A stretch of 60,000 nucleotides of DNA from Cryptomeria japonica (GCF_030272615.1 NC_081413.1:102324239-102384238), one strand, 5' to 3'. Shown: positions 1 through 12,249, counted from the stretch's first letter. Translations and numbers: made by a program. The notes: generated by a model not told the origin, from the letters alone.

Positions 1-539
1 TCTAAAATTGCTGATTTCGAAATCATTTGTGGAGATTTTGTTGAAGATACTGATATGAATAGAGAGTGATTGAAAAGGTGTTGTTGTTAGGCCATACCAC
101 CTCTTGTGACGTTTTCACACATTGCCCCATTGCAAATGGGGATCCCCACTTTTTGCTTGGTAGTGGCATCGTTTTAGCTTAGTCGTCTAGTTTGGCAATA
201 GTTTATTTAGTTATTTAAACTCTTGCTTGTGAGGGGATGCAATGCCTTTGTCCTCAGGATGTGATCAAATTAGGCAACCTAGCAGCAGTTAGGTCCCCCT
301 CTAGACTAGTTTGGAGTCTTCTCAGCTCTGAGAGTCAAGTGATAAGTGAGAGTCAAGGTAGTCATTGGGTGATGCTTCACAATGCAACCTCTAGGACAAG
401 TCAAGGTGAGTCTTAGGTGTGATGAATAGTCAAGCAAGCAAGTGGGCACCCTTAGGTTAATATGTAGAAGCGAGGATCAATCAAGGAGTGATGATCAATC
501 AACTAAGATGAAGTTCTTAATGAAGATGATTCAAGGTCT

Positions 540-1700
540 AAGCAATGATGAAGAGAAAGGAAACACCAAGTCAACCCTATGAAGAAGCTATCTTTCACTT
601 GGTGAAATTGATGGACTTGAGAAATGAGAATAAGATTTGTCCACCACCTCAAGTAAAATCCACGCCCAAGCAAAATCCACAACTTGGTGACTTTGAGGCG
701 ATGGTGAACAAGGTTGCATTTAATTGAATTTAGGCTTAAAATCCTCCAAGTTTGCAAGCAAAGGTCTTTGATGATCAACTTGAGCAAGGAATGACGAACT
801 CGACTTGAAGTGGAAGTCATTGGGTTTGTCCATGAGTCACCAAAATCCATGACTCATGAAAATCCATGACCATGCTAAATACACAACCTAGTGATGATGA
901 CTCCATCTGGCCTTTGGGTGCAAGAAATTCACAGCTGGGAGTCATTAAAGGTGTTGATCAAGTGAGTTGCATCATCCTCAAGTGTTGGTGAGCAATCTTG
1001 AACAAGGTGAAGTGAAATGAAGATCAAGTCAAGGTGGAGGTCACACTTGCAATGCTTGTCCTTGAGTTGCCAAAATCCACAACTTGTGGAGGTCCAAGGC
1101 TTGAGGATCTTTGAAGGCAATAATGAATGAGAGTGATGCTATCCCAATGCCTTGATTAGTGATAACGAAAAATGTCTTCCAATGAATTGAATGAAGAAAT
1201 GAACATGATAAAGGTGAGTGATGAAGATCAATCCATGACTTGCTAAAATCCACGCCTCAAGCATGGAGATGGCGAGATTGATCCATGAAATGAAGGAGAA
1301 ACAATGAACTCACTTAATCTTTGACTTGGAGAATGAAGATGAACAACATGATGAAGGTGAAGTAATTAACTAAGTGTTGAAGTGTGCAAGCTTGAATGAT
1401 GATGATGACTATCCTCCACTTGCAAAAATCCACAACCCTCCAAAATCCATGAACTAGAGAAATCCATGACTTGGAGGTGGATGTGAGCAAGTTTATCCTT
1501 GAGTTGATAAAACCCATGACTTGATGAGGAGGTTCTCAACATGATGATGTTTTAAGCGACTAAATTTGGTGAAGAGTGAAGCAATCAAAGCAGCCAATGA
1601 CTCGAGGAAGGTAAGTAAATTATCCATGAGTCTTCAAAATCCACGACCCTCAGAAATCCACGACCCTGGAAAAATCCACAACTTTGGCAAATCAGACCTA
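540..1700 (+). repeat. Irregular AAATCCAYRAC repeat array in U3
   Basis: A short word of the form AAATCCAYRAC (AAATCCACAAC, AAATCCATGAC, AAATCCACGAC and similar) recurs more than a dozen times, often next to its inverted partner; an example is the 13-bp palindrome CCACAACTTGTGG near 1076. Spacing is irregular. Open frames here translate the repeat (MDF..SWI words on the minus strand) and are not genes. The array takes the U3 position that the 166-bp hairpin array takes in related LTRs. Confidence 0.7.
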
Positions 1701-2723
1701 AAACATGAAAAATCAGAGACGCAAATCAGGCCTCAGACCTTTAAACATTACAAAATCAGACATGGAAATCAGGGATCTAGTCACAATTTTACCATCATTT
1801 AAGATGTATATTAGATTGGGGGTTGGTCAAATCTGTCTATATCATATGTGTTTGATGTTGTTCTTGTTTGTATTGCAAGTGACTAAGGAAGAGGGTGAAG
1901 GAGCAGCCTGCAAGCATTTCAAGGAAACATTACAACAAAGAAGGAAAGCTCTCCACAACACTTCATCAAGGTAGAGGAGGAATATCCAGAGATAACTTCA
2001 TCAGCAAACAGCAGATTGCGAGGAGAGAAGCACGGGATGATCAAATGATGGTAAAGAGGGACATCTCAGCAGCTTGCGGAGGTCAAGGTTCAAGGAAGGA
2101 TATCAGCGTAGTAAATAAAGAGGTGCAGCTCATGATCAGATGCAAGACTCAACAAGATGGTGAAGGGGTCGAGATTCACTGGCATAGAGGAGGATCAGCT
2201 CCAAGATCAACATGGAAGGAATCAAGTGACAGCACAACATGAAGAACACTCCAACATTCATCAACATTGCAAGGGAAGGATAAAGAATCATCATCACAAG
2301 ATGAAGATCCACATCAAGATAGAGCAATGAAGTGAAGGATTGCTCAAGCACATCAAGGCATTCACAATGACTAGTGCAGATTGAGAGGATAAGGCATGGA
2401 TGACTTGAAGAGTGTAATGAGGATGGATGAACAAAATGATGCAATTAATTAAATCCCAAATTAGACAAGGCCGACTTAATCAAGGATATGCAAGCTGAGG
2501 TGGCACTGACTCATCTCCATCATCAATCAAAGTCAACATGTCTAAGTTCAATGAACTTGACTCATTCAAGAGTGGAGCAAGTGACACACGTCACTTCATC
2601 GAATATTGTTCATCTTACCTAACTTCGATTCCTATTGGTTAGAATTCAATATTGGACATGTGTCCACAACATGTAATTCTATCATTGGTCAACCATTAAA
2701 TGCAATGCAAAGTTAGTTATAAC

Positions 2724-2812
2724 TAACCCTAATTAGGGTTTTATCTTGTAATCTTGGCCATTGATTTGGATTTGATCCTGGCCATCCATTTGTAAAGGGA
2801 AGTCTATAAAAG
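2724..2812 (+). promoter_or_regulatory. LTR promoter: palindromic telobox plus TATA box
   Basis: TAACCCTAATTAGGGTTT at 2724-2741 is the family's telobox palindrome with its first base changed. TATAAAAG follows at 2805-2812. The pair lies just upstream of the predicted R region of the LTR at 102-6559 and points toward its 3' end. The same arrangement occurs in most related LTRs of the window. Transcription itself is not shown. Confidence 0.65.
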
Positions 2813-4237
2813 GCCTGATCTCCTCATTTGTAAAGGTTAATAGTTAGCAGCAGAAGGTTAGAAGAATTAGAAATTAGATTAGAAGTAGATTAGGAGGAGA
2901 AAGCAGAAATTGTTGCCAAGGCATGTAAATAAACAAACCTTTTCATTGAATTTATGGTGAATGGTGGTGTTTCTTTTGCATATTGCATGGTTTCTCATTA
3001 TATCCTCATGTTAGATGAAGTTTATTGATTGTGATGGAGTAATGTGTGGATGTTGATAATTCCTTGGTTCATACTATTTGTGGTTGGATGATTTTCAATT
3101 ACAATGTGTGGTTAGCCTAAACCTTAAAATGTGCTAAGTTCAATTGTAGAAATGTTTATTCAAGTTGCGCTAGTGTATTGGGCATTTCGATGAATGTTCA
3201 TGATATGAAAACCTTTCATTTCCCTTGGAAGATTGCATCGGTTTTATGTAGTTGTTGTTAACATGGCGAAGCAAAGCTTGGTTTAAAGAATATGTCCATC
3301 CAAACATGATCCAATGCTATCATTGATCTTAGGAGTAGATTAGAATTTTGTAAATGCTCAATCTCGTTTGTCGTTTTTTTAGATCAAGTACATTTCCATG
3401 TTCCAACAACATTCATGTTCAACGTAAGTCTTGTTGACAGGTGTTTTGAGACCACACCAACACAAAATAAAGTTTCCCAACGGTCACCTTATCCTCTCTT
3501 GATCAAAATCAAATGTATGCTAAGATTGCAAGAAGATCATACACTGACTCCAAGGTTCCAATTGCGCACTAGCGACTTTAATGTGGATATAGACTCGTTT
3601 GGCTTTGATGTTTGTTGGTAATCTAGGGGCCTTAAATTTGATCATTCTTTCACTTCTTTGTTGTGGCTGGAACTTATCATTAGATATAGCAATTTTGTGA
3701 TGCTTCTACTTCAAAAGAACTGAACTAGAATGAACCAAAATTAAAGAGGAAAGGATTTTAGGAAGACTAAGCTAAATCTAAGAACTCAATTGATAGCAAT
3801 GCTTCGGATGAGATCAACCACACTTCACTTCGCCACTAGAAGACAACTACATGAAGAGGGTGCAATCTTCAAAGGTTGTGCTTGAAGGATTTTAAACCAT
3901 TGATGAACAACATCAGAGAACAATGTTCATCCCACGATTCAGATTAAGCACACACATAAAATAGCTCAGTCCAACCTTGCACTGTTAATAAAAATCATCT
4001 ATCAACAAAAGTTATGAGCAAGCGATCTTCACCTTAAAACACTGCAATCAACCTTGTTCATCTAAATGCTTGAAAATAAGTTTCTACTCTAAGTGAAGAA
4101 GGTGAAACCATGCAAGTTTTGAAAAATAACTTAAGCGAACACCATCAGAGAACAATGTATCACTGTTATTATCTTAATAACTTATCGCAACAATTTAATA
4201 CAAATCTCCCTGCCTTACAAATGAAGGGGTCACCCCC

Positions 4238-4285
4238 TTATATAGGCCTCCAACCTTGATTACATGCAAACTCTAATTAGGGTTT
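4238..4285 (-). promoter_or_regulatory. LTR TATA box and decayed telobox
   Basis: TATATAA on the minus strand (4238-4244) lies 806 bp from the 3' end of the nested LTR. About 25-40 bp upstream CTCTAATTAGGGTTT keeps one intact telobox half; the other half has decayed. The position matches the promoters of the other family members. Confidence 0.55.
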
Positions 4286-4789
4286 AACCCAAAAGATTCC
4301 ACACACATGATGCAACAAGGTGGGAATAAACATTAATGACCTACTATGCCCGTTATCAATTAATGACATTCCTACCAAAAATGGCATCTATTGTGCATTA
4401 AATGCACCACCTCTTTCAAATTCGCCCAATGTGTAATAAATGCCCCATCAAGCTAGAAATCGCCCATTATATTTTGAATGCTCTACCATCTCCAAAATCA
4501 GCTACATGCAATAAATGCTCCTTTATGCAAAGTTCGACCAACATGCAAAAGATACATCATTATTTCATTAAGTATAACGGCCGCCATGCATTGAATCAAC
4601 CGCCACTTGGTCAAACGCCCGCTAGCAATAAATGTGCCATCATGCCACCATGCATTCAATAGATTCTCGACGTGCAAGTGGACCCTGCCATCATAGGAGC
4701 TTCTATAATTTTCCGAGTTGTGCTTCATTAATATGGAATATTCTCTTTGCATGTTGCCAACTTGTCCTTTACAAGAATTTTTTCCATTC

Positions 4790-5580
4790 TGGGCTCACAA
4801 AGACATTTTGGAAGATTTTCCTGTCTTGGAAGAATTTTAACAATCTTTTCCACTTCTAAAGGATTCTCGTATGTTTGTAATTCTAGGAGAGAGAAAATCT
4901 TTGTAGAAATATTTTGTCCTGAAGGAATTTTCTCGTGTTCTCATGCACACCTCGTCCTAAAGGAAGATTTTCCTGACCGCTGACTATTTTCCATGTTCAA
5001 GGAATTTTGTCTTGTCCTTAGTCCTGAAGAGAGAAAATCCTCTCTTAGCCAATTTTCCTTGTGCCTTGAAATTCTTTAACTTGGGCGCATTTCTTCCCTG
5101 AGGAAGGAATTTTTGAATTTTGAACTTTTCTTCCTTAACCTTGATTTTCACGTCCTGCTTCCAACCTTGGGCGTTGTTTCCACATGTTGCAGGAAAAATG
5201 TGCTTGGAGGAGAGTTCTTCCATCACCTTGATTTGGCAACCTAACTCCTTGCTTGGGCACCATTTTGACATTGTGGAGGAATATCAGACTTGGAGGAAAA
5301 TTCATCCTCAACCCATGTTTGGCGCTCTACTCTAGTCTTGGGTGCTAGAATGACATGGTGCAAGAATTTCCTTTGGAAGGAGAAAATCCTCCCTTACCCC
5401 TGTTTGGCACCCATACCAAGACTTGGGCAGAATTTTCATTATGTGGAGGAATTCTGAATAGGGAAGAAAATTCCTCCCTCACCCTATTCTGGCGCCCTAC
5501 CCCTATCCTTGGGTGCTATTTCTCTATGGTGGAGGATTTTTTGAGAATTCAAGGAATTCCTCCTTGACCCAAAATGGCAC
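4790..5580 (-). repeat. GAGGAAAATTCCTC hairpin array in U3
   Basis: Inverted-repeat cores of the type GGAAGAAAATTCCTCC recur at roughly 4808, 4951, 5025, 5291, 5376, 5460 and 5540. They are joined by spacers containing TTTGGCGCCC/TTTGGCACC and CTTGGGTGC words. Stems pair GGAGG or GGAAG with CCTCC or CTTCC. Spacing is roughly 70-90 bp in the right half and looser to the left. The array occupies the U3 slot of this LTR and shares no sequence with the GGTCCCT hairpins. Confidence 0.6.
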
Positions 5581-5879
5581 CTTGCCTTCATTTGGAATGC
5601 AATTTGATCAAGGTGAAGGGCTTCTAACAAACTTAGAAATTCTTCCTGGCCTTACACTTTTTTACCCTTTCTAGATTTAGATGCCATTTTTGGATTTGAA
5701 GTGGATTTCCCATGCCTTAGAAGATTTTTCATGCCTTTTCCAAAAGAACTTCATACTTAGCCATTTTCCTTGATCAATCGTTTTCTTTTTTCAACTTTCC
5801 AGATTTAGACGTGGATTTTCAGGAATGTTTTGCCTTCAGCACCATGACCACAACCTAAGATGGACCTGCCAAAAATAGA

Positions 5880-6035
5880 CTTACTAAAAATAGTAAGTAC
5901 TTCCGAACATCATATTAGGGCAAACCGGGACAGGGTGACACTTACCAAAAATAGAAACTACTAAAAATAGTAAGTTTTATTTTTGGCAAAATTAAGCCAA
6001 TCCGGGACACAGTGAAACTTACTAAAAATAGTAAG
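5880..6035. repeat. CTTACTAAAAATAGTAAG palindromes
   Basis: The 18-bp palindrome CTTACTAAAAATAGTAAG (7-bp arms, AAAA loop) occurs perfectly at 5880-5897 and 6018-6035, with an imperfect copy near 5957-5974. The spacers also repeat (CCGGGACA words). The group lies within 500 bp of the 5' terminus of the nested LTR. Confidence 0.7.
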
Positions 6036-6564
6036 TGTTCAGAATTTGCTCAAATTTCACTGGTAGCTTCCTTGAAGGGCTTTGACTTCATTGCAACGTT
6101 CAGATTTTCCAAAACCCTAAAGAAAAGACCTCAAATCTAAGTCTGAAGGGCAAAACCCTAAAATAGGCAAAATAGGTTCCAAACTTAGCCAAATTTCTCA
6201 AACAACTTGTAGACTTGATCAAATTTCATCAAGACACTTGTCAATCGGGGAGACCAAAGGGATTATTGTGAAAAGACCCAAAGAACCAAAACCAAAAGAC
6301 CAAGAGGACCTGAAAGGTAGGGGGTCACCATTTGCAATGGGGCAATGTGTGAAAACGTCACAACAAGTCCCCCTTGTGATTCCAGCAATATCACATCAAA
6401 CCATTGAGTTAACCACACGTCAAGACCTGACAGTAGAAACCTTGGAGTCACCTCGTATGGTCACATAGCTTAGCTTAGCATTCAAGAGGATTTTGTTCAA
6501 GAGAGGATAAAATACTTGGTATTTTATTCTACATGAAGTGCATAAAAAACACATCAACACCACC

Positions 6565-7345
6565 CTTGGTACAAGTCGTACCATCCTATTGGCTACCCTT
6601 TGGGTATACTTTCTAAATTTGCTTTCTCTTTAACATTGTTTGGAGTTGCATTCAGTAATCTCTGTAAGCGATACATATTTTAAAAGTTGCAACAAAGAAG
6701 AGGTTGTATAGTTTGTACCTGCTGGCCATACCATGCTTGGGAGGGCTTGGGAATTATCATGTGGAGTGCCTAGTTTGTGTGAGCTATTTCTCTTAGTGTG
6801 CAGTTATCCTATCCCTGTTACTAGTTTCCAAGCATTTTAGGGGTGGAGAAATAAATGTGGGATAAGTTTTGAAGTCATTTGATGGCAGACTTGTACAGGT
6901 CTAATTTCAGTTACAAGACTGATATACTGGAGCTAGAGTTAATGCTTTAGAGACAAACAAAAAAGCTATGGACAATGACACTCACAAAGTATCTCATTCA
7001 GTGGAAAAATTAATTATTAAAATTACTAAAATAGTCAAGCTTATTGTTCGATTGGTCGTGGCAGGATCAGGGCATGATACTCATGGCTTTGATGGATACC
7101 AAACATGGTTTTGTTAATTTTGTGTTGCAACATATTTCCATAAAGAGAAATTTGTCCCCTCATCATTCCCTTCAAGTGCTGATGAAGATGATTATGTGCA
7201 TTGGACTTCTATTCATAACTTCATAACAAGAAGTCAACATCTAGGAAGGATAATTCTAGTAAAATGGTTCTGCATTTCCACAAATAAAGGGGCAATTTTA
7301 GCCCTGTTTTGTTTCTACTTTCAATTTGATTTAATCTGTCCTACA
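6565..7345. other. No gene recognised
   Basis: This flanking stretch between two insertions has only short frames (under 70 codons) with no motif I recognise. I see no RNA gene, tandem repeat or LTR terminus in it. Confidence 0.5.
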
Positions 7346-7588
7346 AATCCCAAAGTTGGTTCTATACATATGACCAGCAATGAAAAACACAAATGCAATA
7401 GCTAAATGATGATGCGCGATATCAGTTAGCCACAAACTTTGTGTTTGTGGGTGAAATCCCCCGAGAAGAGTTAGAATAGCAGTTCCCGCCCCTTTAGTAG
7501 TACCAAATAAATGACTACTGGAATTAGGATTTTGAGCATAAAGATTCCACTGACCTGTAAAAAGTGGTTCCAACCCTTCAGGATGCGG
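7346..7588 (-). pseudogene. psaB: Plastid psaB fragment in nuclear DNA
   Basis: The minus strand reads about 80 codons matching an internal piece of photosystem I P700 apoprotein A2. Recognisable words in order are [59 protein letters not shown] and [11 protein letters not shown]. The functional protein is over 700 residues and membrane-embedded, binding P700 chlorophyll in thylakoids, so this is a small scrap without start or stop. Several normally invariant residues differ, which fits drift in the nucleus. PsaA has similar text, but [13 protein letters not shown] favours psaB. It is most simply a nuclear insertion of plastid DNA, possibly by way of the mitochondrion given the adjacent sequence. 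Confidence 0.88.
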
Positions 7589-7972
7589 TATGCCCTATTT
7601 GCCTCTTTCCACTGTGCTGCCCCAGTCCTGAGTATAGGTTCTGGAGCTCCCCCCGCTCTAGAGAGCCTGCAATTGAACTCTGTGGTTCCCCCCGGAGGGT
7701 AGATTAACAGAGAGCTTTTGCAGGCAAACTAGAGCGTGGGTCCCTTCAGTCTGTCCTTCCCAGTCTGAGTATAGCAAGAGTTGCCTCTATCGAAAAACGA
7801 AATCCCATAGAGGAGGCCGATATATATCTATCCTCGGATTTCGGGGAAACTTATGCTTACGCCCGAGGAGTCGCATTCAATATATATCTAAAGATCACAT
7901 GGGACTCAAACCCAACCCTCGGAAAGGAGGTGTGCCTACCTGATCTACTAAGTAATACATTTCTGGGGGTGG
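7589..7972. other. Possible organelle-derived sequence beside psaB
   Basis: The stretch is richer in C and G than the surrounding DNA and has a style typical of plant mitochondrial spacers (for example CCCCCCGCTCTAGAGAG and CCATAGAGGAGGCC). I recognise no gene. It runs without a visible break from the psaB fragment to the next LTR insertion. Organellar origin is a guess from composition and position. Confidence 0.3.
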
Positions 7973-8836
7973 GGTCCTGTTGACGTGTATTTTGTACACA
8001 ATCATACACAGAATAAAATACCTAAAGGCATCTTATCCTCTCTTGAGAAAATAGTCTCTAACTGCTGAAGATCTGCAAAAAGGATCAGTTAGGTAGACTC
8101 CAAGGTTCTTTTAGTGGGGTCTCCACGTGTGGACAAGCTTTTTAGTGGTATGATGTGATTTGCTGTTTCCTTCAAGGCTTCTTACGGATTCAATGGTTCG
8201 AAGATTTTACTAATCTAAAAGGAACTTTCAAAAAAATGGAAAAGGGATAGGGTTTAAGTAAGTCTAATCTAGCCTAACCCTATGAACGACTTAGCATGAA
8301 TGAGATTTGGCAAGACTCAACCAATTTCAATTTTGCCATAAGATAACAACTCAACTGAAATTAGTGCGATCTTCTAAGGTAATAATGGTGTTCAATGCAT
8401 CAAAGACCAAGGACACTACTACGAAGGTACATATCCTAGATGCGAAAATGCTTGAAGGTTAAGGACTCAAAGTGTTTTCCAGTCGACCACGCAAGGCGTT
8501 CCTACAATCAGCAAGAAGCTAGTGGTTTGGATTGCGAATCCTACCAAATATCAAATCTCACACTTAGTCTTTCAAACTAACAAACTACCTTGATTGAGCG
8601 TGATTCAAGTACATCCAACAACCATGAAGATAACTCAAGAAATTTGCAACAAAACACCATAACTTCAATATTTTATTGATTTCCAAGTCATCATATACAA
8701 CAATTGCTTGAACTTCTCTCTTCAAGACTCAATCTTGCTACAAAATAAAAATTGCTTACACTTCTAATCTCTCTATTTCACTATTTTTCTATTCTTCTAT
8801 TACTCTATTCTATTACATTGAAATGGAAAATGGGGG

Positions 8837-8926
8837 TATAAATAGCATCCCCAGTTACAATGAAAGGTCCAGATTGAAAGCAAATCAATGGACAAGATCA
8901 TGACACCTAAACCCTAATTAGGGTTT
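8837..8926 (-). promoter_or_regulatory. LTR promoter: TATA box and palindromic telobox
   Basis: TATTTATA on the minus strand (8837-8844) is 859 bp from the LTR 3' end. AAACCCTAATTAGGGTTT (8909-8926), a perfect 18-bp palindrome made of two inverted teloboxes, lies about 65 bp upstream. It falls just after the stop codon of the U3 gene. Confidence 0.65.
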
Positions 8927-9028
8927 GTTACAAATGACCTCCTTTTTACTGAACAACATTAAATGCATAGCCAAATATTAAATTTGGCACAAAAATCTAG
9001 GAGGTATCAACCAATGAGAAATAAGATG

Positions 9029-12000
9029 TCATGTCATCTGTAACAACCTTTCATCTAGAATCTTATTCCCTTTCCAATTCTCTTTCTTAGCATATGCAAT
9101 GAATTTTGTCACGATTCCTTCGATTTCTGTGCTTGGAATCTCGGGAAGATTCTTGATACTCTCTTCTAAGTGGATGACCTGATCAAATGCATCTAGAAGA
9201 GCTGCGTCCCAAGTAGGTTCAAGTTCCTTTGTTCTATCAATCAGGAGCATGGTGGCATACATCTGATCATACTGCTCATCTGTAACATCTGCGTCCTTGC
9301 GAAAGATGATCGTGATTCTATCCTCAAATTCTTGTAAATCCACATCTGTCTCTACCTCGATCCTTCTGCCAAGGATGGTACGAAGTACCTCAAATACTCT
9401 GTCCTGGATCGGATTGATCACCTCCTCAACTTGACCACATCTAACACTGATGTCCTCAAAGAGAACACTCTTTATATGGAGTAAGGTTGACCACTGAAAC
9501 AAACTGTGAGAATCACCTTCCAAGATCCTCTCTTGTGCTAAAATTCTTCTGGATGTGTGTCTTATAACTTTCAAGACAGGGATGACAACGTCCCTGGTAT
9601 GGGCAAATGCAGCTACTGTTGCCATCAATCTGTGAATAATCTCAAGAACTTGGATAGCCTGATGGGTGATCTTCGACATCCTTGTAACAAACTCAATGGC
9701 CACCGTGTGAGATCTATCCATCCAACCACATGTACGCTGGACCATGTTCCTGAATCTTTCTGCTTCATTGATTGATTGAAGGGGCAATGCCTGCAATGGT
9801 GATCTAACTGGATCCTGACGTCCCAAAGGTTCATTGATGTGACTAAAATATGTCCTCCATGCACCGACCTCTCTCTCAAGCTTTCTATTCTTTTCTACTT
9901 CTTCTCTAAGCTTGTCCTTCAATGCCTCAAATGTGTCGGTGGCATCATCTAGAGTCTGCTCTGCTGTGGATGGTCCCAACTCAATAGTCTGTATATGATA
10001 GTCTTCTGCTAGGATCTCACCCTCATATTTGTCTGCTGCCGGTGTAGCTATCTGCAGTTTTCTAGATCCAGTCTCATCTCGAATCATCTTGGACATCTTT
10101 GTAGCCTTCTTCTTCTCTGTTGTCATATGTGAGCGTCCAACAAGGCTCTCTAAATCAATTGCACTGTCCTCGTCCTCAATTACGATCACCTTAGTCAATC
10201 TTTCCTTCAACCAATCTGGGATATTTGATCTTGTCTCTTGAACTTGAATTTCTTTGTGTACTATTTCTTCTTGTCTGGGAGGAGATGTTACTTCGTTATC
10301 ATTATCTAAATCATAGTCTTGGAGAGATCCATCGGATGAAACATGCTGTGCTTGTTCTTCCTGTCTATCATTCTGTACCATCGATTCCATGGACTCTTCC
10401 ACTCGAACTGTTCTATCTTCTGGTCTGGAAGAAGTACCTGGTGTTTGATCTTTGCCGGCACTTTGCTTTCTCTTGGAAGGCTCTTTCTTTTCTGATCTTT
10501 CCTTTCTCTTCAAACCTCTCGAATGGAGATTGCCCTCACTGGCACATCGAAGGTTACCTTCACCTGAATTCCTAGGGTTAGGATTGCCTTCACTAACACT
10601 AGCTCCACCTTCGGCTGGCTTTTCTTCCAAAGTAAAAGACATAGCTATGCCCTATTCTCTCAACTTCTGATGTTGGACGTCTACCCATCTGCGAGTACAA
10701 GACAAGACTGGTGCCATCAAATCATCTAAATCCACGGCCTCGGGCTCATTCCAATTCAAACTTATTGTTTTGCTTTCTCTATCATATGAAGATTGGATGT
10801 GCCTGCCGTTGTCCTGAGCTTGGTCGGCCACTCTGTAAATCTTACATTTCCTGATGAAATCCAAAGGCAATCTAGAATGTATCTTTCGTTTCACTTCGAG
10901 ATCATCTAGGAGGTTCATCATAAAATCTTCAATCTGGTACTCATGTCTAAATCTTCTGCCGACCGTCTCCTCTAAATGTCCATGAGGATCAAAACTATTC
11001 CTCCAAGCAAAAGATGAAAAAGGATACAAGGCTAACTCCCTCTCTGCGTCATCCATGGCTGAGACATTGGGACATACCTCAACTGAATTACCCAAAATAA
11101 TAGGTACCTGAACTCCATTCTGATGTCTGTGTCTGAATGCCTTCACATATGCTGCCAACTGCCTTGTTACTTCAAGTAACACAATTCTATCTGTAGGGTA
11201 CCTCGGCAACATGTATGGAGGTAAAGGACATCCATACACTCTAATGTAAGTGAACTTGGGAAACTGAATGAACCAAGCACCGTACCTCTTGATTAACTCC
11301 TGGGCATCCTGAGATAATCTGTTGTGAATCCCTCCTTGCAACGTCCTGGTGATGTTCATCGTGAAAGTATCATTGATTAACTTGTAGTTCTTCCCTGGTG
11401 GATGATGCAAGTAGGTATAGGATTCACAAACTCTGACCTCGCCGGGTCCTCTTCCAATCACTCCTCTGTGAGGTAGTCCTGCGTACTCAACGCTCCTGAT
11501 TAAGGCATAGATGACGTATGAACTCATGTGGAAGGACTTAGTAGCCCTGAGTCTTCTCAACTGTACGTCTAAGCAATGGCTAATTATCCTAGCCCAATGT
11601 ATTGTACCCTTTCCTTGAACAATCACCTGGATGAAGTAAAACATCCATTTCTCAAAATAGAAGGCATGAGGTGCTCCTGTGACTCTGTTGAGCATGGTGA
11701 TCAAATCTCTGTACTCCTCTTGGAAATCAATCCTGTGCGGTGTGTTCGGTACTTTGCTCAGACGGGGACGACTCTTAAGTAGCCAGCTCTTGTTGATTAT
11801 GCTTAGGCAAGCATCTGGATCATCATCGTACACTGATCTGGCTCCTTCAATGCTCTTGTATATCATGTCCCTGTGCTCTGGAAGATGGAAGGCTTCACTT
11901 ATGGCCTCCTCTGAAAGGTACGCCAAAGTGTTTCCCTCATTGGACACAATTGTCCTGGACTGTGGATTGTAATGACGGGCACACTCGATCATCAACTCGT

Positions 12001-12247
12001 GGCACTGAATGGCTGGAGGAAAACCGGCCGCCTTGATGATGCCACTCTCTATTATTCTCCGGGCGACAGGTGATGGCTTGCCGATGTAAGGGACCTCTCG
12101 GAACTTCTTCGTGCTAAAGTTGCCCAAGTTTGTATCTCCAACGTTGCTCCACTTGGACACGATCTTGGTCTCCACCTCTTCGGTCTTCTGATCTTCTTTC
12201 ATGAGAGCCGAGCGACTGGTGGATGCTCCCGCCTTTGGGGTCGCCAT
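9029..12247 (-). pseudogene. U3-encoded protein, copy A, one in-frame stop
   Basis: The frame starts at ATGGCGACC (12247), runs 1072 codons without a frameshift and ends at 9029. A single TAG (10652-10654, codon 532) replaces a glutamine codon and splits it into two open halves. By eye about nine residues in ten match copy B (35001-38216), and many nucleotide differences are synonymous. Order: a conserved N-terminal half of about 530 residues, a Ser/Glu/Lys-rich linker with a basic patch, the motif VIVIEDED, a coiled-coil stretch and a helical C-terminal third. I recognise no gag, protease, reverse transcriptase, RNase H, integrase or transposase motif. The N-terminal half faintly recalls the 'putative plant transposon protein' domains beside some plant retroelements; this is untested. 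Confidence 0.75.
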
Positions 12248-12249
12248 AC

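Larger units (their letters stand above)
3432..6365 (-). mobile_element. Solo LTR, short form, nested in the LTR at 102-6559
   Basis: On the + strand it begins TGTTGAC (3432) and ends in the family's inverted 5' terminus, with CCATTTGCAATGGGG and GTCACAACA at 6365, so it points to the minus strand. Flanks are AGTCT (3427-3431) and AGTCC (6366-6370), a duplication with one mismatch that suggests an older insertion. Joining the flanks restores the U5 text GTAAGTCCCCTTGTGA seen intact near 24356, confirming the nesting. Length is 2934 bp. There is no large open frame. The U3 array (4790-5580) and palindromes (5880-6035) are private to this copy. Confidence 0.83.
102..6559 (+). mobile_element. 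Solo LTR, short form, interrupted by a nested LTR
   Basis: The 5' end is a decayed TGTTGTGAC (TCTTGTGAC at 102) followed by the family's hairpins. The 3' end is ATCAACA at 6559. The flanks 97-101 and 6560-6564 are both CCACC, a perfect 5-bp target duplication. A second LTR in the opposite direction (3432-6365) splits it; without that insert it is about 3.5 kb, like the solo LTR at 21037-24558. Its TATA box (2805-2812) lies about 808 bp from the 3' end once the insert is discounted, as in other family members. No PBS, gag or pol is present. U3 carries its own repeat array (540-1700), unlike the GGTCCCT hairpins of other copies. The solo-LTR reading is inferred from ends, duplication and promoter position. 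Confidence 0.85.

Noticed and set aside
1895-2242. 115-codon open frame in the first LTR
   Set aside because: No motif, no counterpart in related LTRs, and composition like its surroundings.
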